In this document: piece by piece, positions 1 through 6,526 of the stretch
Position numbering within the stretch: the stretch's first letter is position 1
Layout of the letters: each line of letters begins with the position of its first letter
Origin: Flavobacteriales bacterium UBA6969
GTDB taxonomy: Bacteria > Bacteroidota > Bacteroidia > Flavobacteriales_D > Sanyastnellaceae
DNA length: 14,228 nt
Direction: 5' to 3'
Assembly (NCBI GenBank): GCA_002448555.1
Contig: DJYV01000180.1
Location: forward strand, 1-14,228
Program-made: the position numbers and the translations under genes
The notes under the pieces: model-generated
Database searches by the model: none
What the model was told of the DNA's origin: nothing
Seen by the model: the letters and a program-made list of their open reading frames with translations, nothing else

Positions 1-1014
1 TCGCTGCCGGTTTAAGGCATGCCGACTGGCTGAACTGATACGCTCCCAATGGCCTTCAAATTCGCGGTGGCGATCGAGGAGCCAGGCCTGAGCGAGGTGT
101 TCAAGCTGTGCGTGCAAGCCGTCCACTTCGAGTGAAGCATCTTCAAACCGCTGGACCACCCCCACAGCGACTTCGGTCGGGGTCTTCCAAGCAGTATGGG
201 CCACGAGGTCGGCGACCACCAAATCCGATTCGTGCCCAATACCGGTCCAAACCGGGACGGACGACCGCGCAATGGCGAGGCAGAGTTCGAAATCGTTGTA
301 GGCGTCCAAGTCCAGCTTGCCGCCGCCGCCGCGCACTAGCACGATGAGGTCGGGTTGGGTGGCTTCCGCTTGCCGAATGCCCGCCGCCAATTCTTCCGCG
401 GCTGAAACCCCTTGCACGCTGGATTGATGTGCTTCGATCCGTACGCGGAAGCGATAAGGGTGCTCCGTCACCTTGGTGCAGAAGTCCCTAAACCCGCTGG
501 TCCCCGCCGATCCCACGAGGGCGATGCGCTGAGGCAGCGTGGGCACGGCCATCTTTCGGTTCCACTCCATCGCGCCCATTTCTTTGAGGCGAGCGGTCGT
601 AATCTGCTTGCGGCGTTCCAATTCGCCGAGCATGAAGCGTAAATCAATCCGGTCGATGTGCAGGGCCAATCCGTAGCGTTCGTGGAATTGGATGCGCGCG
701 GAAAACACGACTTCCGACCCGGGCTTCAGGATTTGTGCGGCCTCGTCCCCCAATTCAGCCAGGATGTTTTGCCCAGCTCCCGCCCATATGATGCCGCGCA
801 TCTTAGCATTTTGGCGTCCTTCGGCCTCTTCGACCAAATCGAGGTAGACCGTTTTCTTCCCAATGCCTTCGGAAATGCTGAGAATTTCCGCTTTTACCAG
901 CCAACTCTTGCTGGCCGTCGCCCGTTCCAGCACCTTGCGGATGGAGCGCGCCACCTGGCTCAAGGAATACACTTTGGTTTCGGTGTGTAGGTGGGCGGAG
1001 TTCAAGGTTGGCAT
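1..1014 (-). CDS. xseA: Exodeoxyribonuclease VII large subunit, 3' end outside window
   Basis: Catalytic large subunit of exonuclease VII, which degrades single-stranded DNA to oligonucleotides in the cytoplasm with many copies of the small subunit XseB. The frame is open for 338 codons from the ATG at 1014 to the window edge; the family is usually about 400-450 residues, so the C-terminal part is missing here. Residues about 12-125 fit the N-terminal OB-fold nucleic-acid-binding domain. The catalytic domain begins near residue 155 (PQRIALVGSAGTSGFRD, with Asp177 at the conserved acidic position). It carries the glycine-rich motif as RGGGGKLDLDAYND (228-241), where the family usually has RGGGS-x-EDL, and then GHESD (260-264). 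The start lies a few bases downstream of a -7-like box. xseB could follow beyond the left edge but cannot be seen. Family assignment is firm. Confidence 0.94.
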   Translation of the reverse strand, partial: MPTLNSAHLHTETKVYSLSQVARSIRKVLERATASKSWLVKAEILSISEGIGKKTVYLDLVEEAEGRQNAKMRGIIWAGAGQNILAELGDEAAQILKPGSEVVFSARIQFHERYGLALHIDRIDLRFMLGELERRKQITTARLKEMGAMEWNRKMAVPTLPQRIALVGSAGTSGFRDFCTKVTEHPYRFRVRIEAHQSSVQGVSAAEELAAGIRQAEATQPDLIVLVRGGGGKLDLDAYNDFELCLAIARSSVPVWTGIGHESDLVVADLVAHTAWKTPTEVAVGVVQRFEDASLEVDGLHAQLEHLAQAWLLDRHREFEGHWERISSASRHALNRQR

Positions 1015-1025
1015 GATTGGTCAGC

Positions 1026-1033
1026 GAAATGTA
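1026..1033 (-). promoter_or_regulatory. Candidate -7 promoter box for xseA
   Basis: On the minus strand this reads TACATTTC, one mismatch from the Bacteroidota -7 consensus TAnnTTTG. It ends 11 bases before the xseA ATG, implying a leader of only a few bases. I see no convincing -33 TTTG at the usual spacing, so the call rests on the box and its position. Confidence 0.45.
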
Positions 1034-1074
1034 CAACGGCAGGCGGGAAGAAGGAACACGGGTTCATCAAGGGT

Positions 1075-1082
1075 TACATTTG
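1075..1082 (+). promoter_or_regulatory. Candidate -7 promoter box for the OB-fold gene
   Basis: The bases TACATTTG match the Bacteroidota -7 consensus TAnnTTTG exactly and lie 19 bases before the ATG at 1102. This supports 1102 as the start rather than upstream in-frame alternatives, which would begin before the box. It sits about 40 bases from the opposing xseA box, forming a compact divergent promoter pair. No clear -33 TTTG is visible. Confidence 0.55.
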
Positions 1083-1101
1083 CTTAAAAACCACCCGCAT
1101 C

Positions 1102-1467
1102 ATGTCCACCAAAGCTCGCCTCCTCATTGCTGTCATTGTCGTTTTGTGCATCGGTTTGTTTTTCTACTTCAAGCCGGCGCCGGATCGCTCGACAGAAGCG
1201 GCGGCAAAGCAGGTAGAGGCCCAGGTGCTTTTCACGGGGATGTCCACCGGTCAAGTGGCCCATTACTTGAACGAAGTCATCAGCGTTACGGGCGTCGTCC
1301 AGAGCGTTGAAGGCCAGACGGTGATGCTTCAGCCGGGCATCGCGTGCCGGATGGAAGGCGACTTTGACGCCCCGCGGGTGGGCGAAACCGTTTCCGTCAA
1401 AGGACGGGTCCTCGGTTTTGACGACATGTTTGGAGAGGTGCAGTTGGACTTTGCCGTGGTGCAATAA
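1102..1467 (+). CDS. Small membrane-anchored OB-fold (tRNA_anti-like) protein
   Basis: A 121-residue protein of unknown specific function. Residues about 6-22 form a hydrophobic segment (LLIAVIVVLCIGLFFYF) after a short basic start, so it is probably an N-terminal anchor or uncleaved signal with the rest outside the cytoplasm. There is no lipobox. Residues about 45-121 match the pattern of OB-fold 'tRNA_anti-like' domains in small Bacteroidota proteins: a first strand ISVTGVVQSV, a central GIACRME strand, a VGETVSVKGRV strand and a final LDFAVVQ strand. The name reflects the fold, and tRNA binding is not implied. The ATG at 1102 was chosen because it begins the basic-hydrophobic leader and follows a perfect -7 box. 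The gene is divergent from xseA and converges on the transporter gene with 3 bases between the stops. Confidence 0.8.
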   Translation: MSTKARLLIAVIVVLCIGLFFYFKPAPDRSTEAAAKQVEAQVLFTGMSTGQVAHYLNEVISVTGVVQSVEGQTVMLQPGIACRMEGDFDAPRVGETVSVKGRVLGFDDMFGEVQLDFAVVQ

Positions 1468-1480
1468 GATTCAGGCAAAG
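1449..1480. terminator. Inverted repeat across the convergent gene ends
   Basis: A 7-base inverted repeat, CTTTGCC at 1449-1455 and GGCAAAG at 1474-1480, flanks an 18-base loop containing both stop codons of the converging OB-fold and transporter genes. It could slow transcription from both sides. Neither strand has a T-run directly after the hairpin, so it is not a textbook intrinsic terminator. Confidence 0.25.
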
Positions 1481-2739
1481 CAAAAAAGCAGCGTAAAACC
1501 TACGAGGAAGAGCATCCCGAGACCGGCAAGCACATGCAACCACAGCGGTGGGCGTGCTGACGCAGGGAATCGTCCTCGGCTGACAAGGTACCAGTTAGCA
1601 GCGGCGACGGCCGGTGCGACGATGAAGCTTAACGTTGTCGCAACATCCACCAGCGTTCGGATGTCACTCGGAAAGGCCAAGATGAGCACAAGCGCTCCAA
1701 CTGAAACCCCTGCCAGCGACCACCGTTCGAGCGTGCGCAAGTCCTGTTTGACTTCGGTATGCAGGGTGTTGTAAGACCGCGCCAAGGCCCGTGAATACCC
1801 GTCGAGGCAGGCGATGCACGTGCCGAGCATGGCTGAAAATGCGGCCGCTCCGATGATCCACTGGCTCCACTCGCCAATGGCCTCGGTGTACAAGCTGACG
1901 ATGCCCGCTGCAAATGCGGCAGTTCCCTCCGGCAGCGCCGTCCCATCCGTGTACAGTACCAGTGCACCGAGCCCAAGGAACATGACGGCAAGCAGCCCAG
2001 AGGCGATGTAGCCCACGTTGAATTCGCGCAGCGTCGAACGCAGTTCCGGGTGGTAGCCAGTTTGCTTGATGCGTTCCAGCGTCCAGATGCTGTTCCACGT
2101 GGATAAATCAACCGCCGTCGGCATCCAGCCCATCAAGGCGATGAGAAAGGCCAAACCGGCGCCTTCGAAGGGATTGAAATCTGCGGGTGCAGGAGGGACT
2201 TCAGCCAGCCCTGTATGGCGAGTCGCGCTCCAAAAGGCCACGATGGTGCTTACCAATAATACCCCCGCTATCGCCTTGATCAAGGCGTCCAATCCCCGGT
2301 AAGCCCCCCAGGTCAGTAGGCCAGTGGCTAAAGCGAATACCGCCACGGCCACCGCTGGTGTCGCATTGAATCCGGTCGCTGCGGAGATGCCAAAGAGGTT
2401 GTCCAGGAACGCAGCCGTTACAATGCCCACGGCCCCCATGACAAAAAAGCACGTACCAACAGCAATGGCGAAATACGCCCAAGCGGCAGGCCGGCCCAAC
2501 GACCGGTACCCTTCCACAAGGGACTCACTGGTCGCGTTGGCGTAGCGGCTGCCGAATTCGAAAAAGGGATACTTCGCCACATTCGCGGCCACAACGGCCC
2601 ACAGGAGTCCGAAGCCGGCAATGGCCCCGGCGCGCGTGGATTGAACCAAGTGGCTTACGCCAATGGCCGTTGAAGCAAAGAGGATGCCCGGTCCGAGCAC
2701 AGCGAGCCAACGGGTTCGACGGTTCGGACCAGTTGCCAT
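1471..2739 (-). CDS. Divergent NRAMP-like divalent metal transporter homologue
   Basis: A 422-residue inner-membrane protein with about 11 hydrophobic segments and the LeuT-type NRAMP layout. The N-terminal LGPGILFASTAIGVSHLVQS (15-34), followed by STRAGA and GFGLLWAVVAANVAKYPFFE, aligns with NRAMP TM1-TM2. Canonical NRAMPs bind Mn2+/Fe2+ with DPGN in TM1 and MPH in TM6; here the corresponding stretches read GVSH (27-30) and GWMPTAVDLS (204-213). The aspartate and asparagine of TM1 and the TM6 histidine are therefore missing, while the TM6 methionine-proline is kept. From memory, this variant subfamily recurs in Bacteroidota and is annotated as an Nramp-family metal transporter. The substrate may differ from Mn/Fe. 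It is last in a minus-strand operon, starting 4 bases after the stop of the 54-aa gene. Confidence 0.82.
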   Translation of the reverse strand: MATGPNRRTRWLAVLGPGILFASTAIGVSHLVQSTRAGAIAGFGLLWAVVAANVAKYPFFEFGSRYANATSESLVEGYRSLGRPAAWAYFAIAVGTCFFVMGAVGIVTAAFLDNLFGISAATGFNATPAVAVAVFALATGLLTWGAYRGLDALIKAIAGVLLVSTIVAFWSATRHTGLAEVPPAPADFNPFEGAGLAFLIALMGWMPTAVDLSTWNSIWTLERIKQTGYHPELRSTLREFNVGYIASGLLAVMFLGLGALVLYTDGTALPEGTAAFAAGIVSLYTEAIGEWSQWIIGAAAFSAMLGTCIACLDGYSRALARSYNTLHTEVKQDLRTLERWSLAGVSVGALVLILAFPSDIRTLVDVATTLSFIVAPAVAAANWYLVSRGRFPASARPPLWLHVLAGLGMLFLVGFTLLFCFA

Positions 2740-2743
2740 GCGG

Positions 2744-2908
2744 TTAACCTTGGTTTTTGGCGTCGAGGTAACGGTAGGTCACCCACATTTTCCACCCCAC
2801 CAGGGCTTGTTCCCATTTTTTCAGTTGGGTCAAATCCGGCCGCCGCGAAAAACGGGGCAGCAACAGCCGGTTCAGTTGGCTGAGGATTTGAAAAAATACA
2901 CGTTGCAT
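2744..2908 (-). CDS. Small conserved-looking basic protein, 54 aa
   Basis: A short open frame between the 178-aa gene and the transporter, beginning MQRVFFQILSQLNRLLLPRF and ending with a WVTYRYLDAKNQG tail. It is basic, with two amphipathic helical stretches (about 3-20 and 27-47) and three tryptophans. The pattern 'LN+LLLP+F', then 'LxKxxxWxxALVGWKMWVT', resembles a family of about 50-residue Flavobacteriia proteins that I remember only as hypothetical, sometimes oddly labelled SsrA-binding. Its length is far from true SmpB (about 150 aa). The stop lies 4 bases before the transporter ATG and the start 39 bases after the upstream stop, so it is probably co-transcribed and translationally coupled to the transporter. 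Function is unknown. Confidence 0.72.
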   Translation of the reverse strand: MQRVFFQILSQLNRLLLPRFSRRPDLTQLKKWEQALVGWKMWVTYRYLDAKNQG

Positions 2909-2947
2909 GACCCGCGGAGTGGTTTTGCTCCGAAGGTAAGCAGGAGT

Positions 2948-3484
2948 TTATTTCTTTTCGCCGACGAACCAATCTTCCTTGTAGCGGAAGAGCACGTTGA
3001 AGGTGGTCAGGGAGCCGTAAATCTTTGTGATGTATTGCTGCAATTCCACTTTGTCGGCGTCCGTCAGTTTTGCGTTGGCGTTGACTTTGGCCTCCAAAAC
3101 GCGCAGGCGATCCCGGGTCATGACAATCTTATGAAAGAAGGTGTCGATGGGCATGTCTTTGGACTTGAGCCCCGCATCGGCAGGCTGGAGGACCAAGGTG
3201 CCACCGTCCCAGCGGTCACTCAACTCGATGGATTCGACACGCTCGTCACCACGGATTTTGTCCGTGAAATCATCCAGCACGTGTTCCATGGCGGTCATGA
3301 TGTCGCTGACGTCCGGTTGAGATAGATCTTCGGCCGGCTCGATCACCGTCAATTGGTCGTAATCCTTTCCAATGGATTTCTCGCCGACTTCGCGAAAGTA
3401 GATGCGCCAAAAGTCGCCGTCGGTGCCAAACACGACGCCTTCGCCGTGCGTGGGATGTTCAATTTTTGCTCCTATTCCAGGCAT
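2948..3484 (-). CDS. Conserved Bacteroidota protein of unknown function, 178 aa
   Basis: A soluble 178-residue protein with no signal peptide or membrane segment. Residues 1-50 (IEHPTHGEGVVFGTDGDFW, then a DYDQLTVIE strand) look like a small beta-barrel of KOW/Tudor type, similar to the 'HxxFGxGxV' modules at the ends of UvrD/PcrA helicases, which suggests contact with a nucleic acid or protein. Residues about 57-90 are acidic and helical. Residues 95-178 form a strongly patterned block (DGGTLVLQP, PIDTFFHKIVMTRDRLRVLE, LQQYITKIYGSLTTFNVLF) that I recall as conserved across Flavobacteriales without an assigned role. It is first in the minus-strand operon with the 54-aa protein and the transporter, and is divergent from the DUF5715-like gene across 148 bases in which I see no clear promoter box. 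Start at ATG 3484. Confidence 0.78.
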   Translation of the reverse strand: MPGIGAKIEHPTHGEGVVFGTDGDFWRIYFREVGEKSIGKDYDQLTVIEPAEDLSQPDVSDIMTAMEHVLDDFTDKIRGDERVESIELSDRWDGGTLVLQPADAGLKSKDMPIDTFFHKIVMTRDRLRVLEAKVNANAKLTDADKVELQQYITKIYGSLTTFNVLFRYKEDWFVGEKK

Positions 3485-3632
3485 GTTCGATGGTTTTCAC
3501 ACCTATACTCAATGCGGCCACCAAAGGTTACGTTCCGGCGGCCGGGGTGTTCATGTTTTCAAAATGGCCTTGTGGGGATTTCAAGCCCAGTTGGGTTGAA
3601 TAAAACAGTCTCGCTCGTGCATCTTGCAAGGC

Positions 3633-4421
3633 ATGCAACGTGGACGCGTACGATACCGTTGGGACCGCATCGCAGGAGTCGGGGGAACCTTGGTGCTACT
3701 GTGTTTTCTCCTTGTAGCGTGGATTTCACCCGATGAGCCAGAAGCAGAGCCGGAATTAGAGCATCCCGGTGAAGCCGCTGTTGTCCCCCAGATCGAACAA
3801 CCAGCATCGGTTCCCCAGCAGCAACCTGAACGTCCAGAACCTGAACCCGACGTTGAAGCAGAGGAAGAAGTGTTGCCGTGTTCGTGCACTAAAGGCGTTT
3901 TGCGATTGCCCAAGAATCCCTACACGGCCCACCAGCAGGCTGCACGGAATTTGCCAAACAGCTTTTTCGTCAAAGACAAATCGGAACTCCGCGCAGGGAA
4001 ATCACGCGGCAACCTCGTCGATGTAACCGATGGCCGAGGCTACCACATCGCCCCGTTGTCGCACAGCCATGCGCTGTTGCTGCCCGAAGTCAAGTCGCTG
4101 TTGGAGGACATGGGCCATGCCTTTGCCGATCAGCTCGAGGGGACGAAGAGCGAGGGGACCACGTTCCGAGTGACGAGTTTGACGCGAACGGCATGGCAAC
4201 AAGCCCGGCTCGGCCGCCGCAATTACAACGCCATCGACGGCAGGTCTACGCACAGCTATGGTGCTTCGTTTGACATTGCGTACACGGACCGGCCCAACAA
4301 CGAGGCCGATTGCTCAGCGCCCACACGGGCCATTCAGCACGTACTGAAAACGTTCCAGAAATCCGGACGCATCCTCGTGATTCCGGAAAAGAACTGCATG
4401 CACATCACGCTTCGTCCTTGA
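3633..4421 (+). CDS. Anchored or secreted M15-like (DUF5715-type) protein
   Basis: A 262-residue protein. Residues about 11-31 (IAGVGGTLVLLCFLLVAWISP) form one hydrophobic segment, followed by a Pro/Glu-rich linker to about residue 80, so the C-terminal domain probably lies in the periplasm tethered to the inner membrane. The domain contains YHIAPLSHSHALLLPE, TFRVTSLTRTAWQQARLG, and the signature S-T-H-S-Y-G-A-S-F-D (205-214), matching the SxHxxGxxxD zinc-site pattern of M15 D-Ala-D-Ala peptidases and the hedgehog fold. A late histidine in MHITLRP (H257) could be the third ligand. A murein-peptidase-like role is plausible, but activity is not shown for DUF5715 members that I know of. I chose the ATG at 3633; an in-frame TTG lies 9 bases upstream. 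The gene converges on lpd with 15 bases between the stops. Confidence 0.8.
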   Translation: MQRGRVRYRWDRIAGVGGTLVLLCFLLVAWISPDEPEAEPELEHPGEAAVVPQIEQPASVPQQQPERPEPEPDVEAEEEVLPCSCTKGVLRLPKNPYTAHQQAARNLPNSFFVKDKSELRAGKSRGNLVDVTDGRGYHIAPLSHSHALLLPEVKSLLEDMGHAFADQLEGTKSEGTTFRVTSLTRTAWQQARLGRRNYNAIDGRSTHSYGASFDIAYTDRPNNEADCSAPTRAIQHVLKTFQKSGRILVIPEKNCMHITLRP

Positions 4422-4436
4422 AGCGCGTCCTGCCTT

Positions 4437-5825
4437 TTACAAGTGGATGACTTCGTCGTAGGCTGCAGCTGCAGCTTCCATAACCGCCTCGCTCAGCGTC
4501 GGGTGCGGGTGGACGGTCTTCATGAGCTCGTGACCGGTGGTTTCCAACTTGCGCAGAGCGACCAATTCGGCAACCATTTCGGTGACGTTGGCACCGATCA
4601 TGTGCCCGCCGAGCAATTCGCCGTAATTCGCGTCAAACACGAGCTTGACAAATCCGTCTTTGTGTCCGGAGGCACTTGCTTTGCCCGATGCTGAGAATGG
4701 GAATTTACCCACCTTGATTTCATGTCCGGCTTCTTTGGCTTGCGCCTCCGTCATGCCCACACTCGCCACCTCGGGGAAGCAGTAGGTGCAGCCAGGAATG
4801 TTGCCGTAGTCGATGGGCTCAGGCGTGTGCCCGGCAATTTTCTCAACGCATGTGATGCCCTCTGCGGAGGCGACGTGCGCCAAGGCAGGACCGGGCACGC
4901 AATCGCCAATGGCGTAGTAGCCCGGGATGTTGGTCGCGTAGTAATCGTCCACCACGACTTTGCCGTGATCAACGACGATGCCGACGTCTTCCAAACCGAT
5001 GTTTTCGATGTTGGCGACCACGCCTGCGGCGCTCAATACGACATCACATGCGATGGTTTCCTCGCCCTTTTTGGTCTTGATTTTGACCACCTGCTCTTTG
5101 CCTTTCGACTCGACGCCCAAAACTTCAGATGAGGTCATGACCTTGATGCCCGACTTCTTGAAGCTCTTTTCGAGTTGCTTGCTTACATCGCTGTCCTCGA
5201 CAGGAACGATGCGGTCTTGGTACTCAACCACCGTCACTTCGGTGCCGATGGCGTTGTAGAAGTAGGCAAATTCTGCACCGATGGCGCCGGAACCCACAAC
5301 GACCATGCGCTTGGGCTGGTCCTTCAGGGTCATTGCCTCGCGGTAGCCGATGATGTTTTTGCCGTCCTGTGGGATGGAAGGTAACTGTCGGCTGCGAGCG
5401 CCGGTGGCAATGATGATGTGATCCGCGCTCAGGGTTTGCTTTTTACCAGCTTGGTCAGTCACCTCGAGCTGCTTGCCGGGGAGCAATTTGCCGTTGCCCA
5501 TGATGACGTCAATCTTGTTCTTCTTCATCAAAAACTGCACGCCCTTCGACATGCCGTCCGCGACGCCGCGGCTGCGCTTGACCATGCCGCTGAAGTCCGC
5601 TTTGGGCTTAGCGACCGAGATGCCGTAGTCTTCGGCGTGCTCGATGTACTCGAAAACGTTGGCGCTCTTGAGCAATGCTTTAGTGGGAATGCATCCCCAG
5701 TTCAAACAAATTCCGCCAAGGGCTTCCCGTTCAACAACCGCTGTCTTGAGTCCCAATTGGCTTGCGCGGATGGCCGTGACGTAGCCGCCAGGGCCGCTAC
5801 CGAGTACAATGACGTCGTATTTCAT
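4437..5825 (-). CDS. lpdA: Dihydrolipoyl dehydrogenase (E3)
   Basis: The flavoprotein E3 subunit of 2-oxoacid dehydrogenase complexes and the glycine cleavage system. It reoxidises dihydrolipoamide on E2 or H-protein and reduces NAD+. At 462 residues it has normal family length. Visible motifs: the FAD-binding GSGPGG (9-14), the redox-active disulfide in GGICLNWGCIPTK (Cys40 and Cys45), the NAD-binding GSGAIGAEF, the second FAD motif YAIGDC, and the interface active-site motif HPHPTLSE, in which His441 and Glu446 hold the conserved base pair spacing. All catalytic residues are intact. It stands alone on the minus strand, divergent from adk across 119 bases, and shares the window with the fused E1 gene but not an operon. 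This fits a shared E3 serving several complexes. Start at ATG 5825. Confidence 0.97.
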   Translation of the reverse strand: MKYDVIVLGSGPGGYVTAIRASQLGLKTAVVEREALGGICLNWGCIPTKALLKSANVFEYIEHAEDYGISVAKPKADFSGMVKRSRGVADGMSKGVQFLMKKNKIDVIMGNGKLLPGKQLEVTDQAGKKQTLSADHIIIATGARSRQLPSIPQDGKNIIGYREAMTLKDQPKRMVVVGSGAIGAEFAYFYNAIGTEVTVVEYQDRIVPVEDSDVSKQLEKSFKKSGIKVMTSSEVLGVESKGKEQVVKIKTKKGEETIACDVVLSAAGVVANIENIGLEDVGIVVDHGKVVVDDYYATNIPGYYAIGDCVPGPALAHVASAEGITCVEKIAGHTPEPIDYGNIPGCTYCFPEVASVGMTEAQAKEAGHEIKVGKFPFSASGKASASGHKDGFVKLVFDANYGELLGGHMIGANVTEMVAELVALRKLETTGHELMKTVHPHPTLSEAVMEAAAAAYDEVIHL

Positions 5826-5900
5826 GGTTAGTCTTCGAAGTAAATCAGAATGAGGCGCGAAGTTAACGCATCATTCCGAGTCTGACGTGCTTCAATGCCG

Positions 5901-5908
5901 TACCTTTG
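5901..5908 (+). promoter_or_regulatory. Candidate -7 promoter box for adk-obg-psuG
   Basis: TACCTTTG is an exact match to the Bacteroidota -7 consensus TAnnTTTG, 36 bases before the adk ATG at 5945. It would drive the adk-obg-psuG cluster. No TTTG is visible at the usual -33 spacing. Confidence 0.55.
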
Positions 5909-5944
5909 TACTCTCATTTTTGCGGACAATTGAAAGCGAGTAAG

Positions 5945-6517
5945 ATGCTGAACATCATCCTTTTTGGACCTCCCGGAGCCGGCAAAGGCACCCAAAGCGC
6001 CTACTTAGTCGAGCAGTACGGATTAGTGCACTTGAGCACCGGCGACATCTTTCGGGCCAACATCAAAGGCGGCACCGAACTTGGCCAGCTCGCTCAATCT
6101 TACATGAATCAAGGCCAATTGGTGCCGGACGATGTGACCATCCGCATGCTGGAATCGGAAGTGGACAAACACCCGGAATCCAAAGGGTTCATCTTCGATG
6201 GCTTCCCCCGAACGATCGCACAAGCCGAAGCGCTGGACGTGTTTTTGAATGGCCGCGAAACGCCGGTCTCGTGCATGCTCGCTTTGGATGTGGCTGAGGA
6301 GGAGCTCAAGACGCGGCTCTTGGCCCGCGCGGAGACCAGCGGTCGTCCCGATGACGCAGACCCAGTGGTCATCCAAAAACGCATCGATGTCTACAATGCC
6401 GAGACCGCTCCGGTAGCGAGTCACTATGCCGCCCAAGGAAAATTCACGGGCGTTGACGGCATCGGTACCATTGAAGAAATTACGGAGCGCTTGCAGGCGG
6501 CCATTCCGAACCACTGA
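5945..6517 (+). CDS. adk: Adenylate kinase, short LID form
   Basis: Catalyses the reversible reaction ATP + AMP = 2 ADP in the cytoplasm and balances adenine nucleotides. The 190-residue protein has the P-loop GPPGAGKGT (8-16), the AMP-binding STGDIFR and FDGFPRT motifs, and an abbreviated LID around ARAETSGRPDD. It is therefore the short type without the four-cysteine zinc LID found in many Gram-positive enzymes. The ATG at 5945 places the P-loop at the standard distance from the N-terminus. An upstream in-frame TTG at 5906 would add a foreign 13-residue leader and lies inside the -7 box, so it was rejected. obg starts 9 bases after the stop; adk-obg pairing is, as I recall, common in Bacteroidota. 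Confidence 0.97.
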   Translation: MLNIILFGPPGAGKGTQSAYLVEQYGLVHLSTGDIFRANIKGGTELGQLAQSYMNQGQLVPDDVTIRMLESEVDKHPESKGFIFDGFPRTIAQAEALDVFLNGRETPVSCMLALDVAEEELKTRLLARAETSGRPDDADPVVIQKRIDVYNAETAPVASHYAAQGKFTGVDGIGTIEEITERLQAAIPNH

Positions 6518-6526
6518 CCCCCACGC

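Noticed and set aside
991..1101. An earlier in-frame start for the OB-fold protein
   Set aside because: It would begin inside the divergent xseA coding region and run through the -7 box at 1075-1082; the hydrophobic leader begins naturally at 1102.
2744..2908. Naming the 54-aa protein an SsrA-binding protein
   Set aside because: True SmpB is about 150 residues with an OB-fold; this short helical sequence shares none of that, so the label would be misleading.
2663..3325. A 220-codon plus-strand open frame
   Set aside because: It runs antisense through three well-supported minus-strand genes, including the 178-aa protein, and has no motif of its own.
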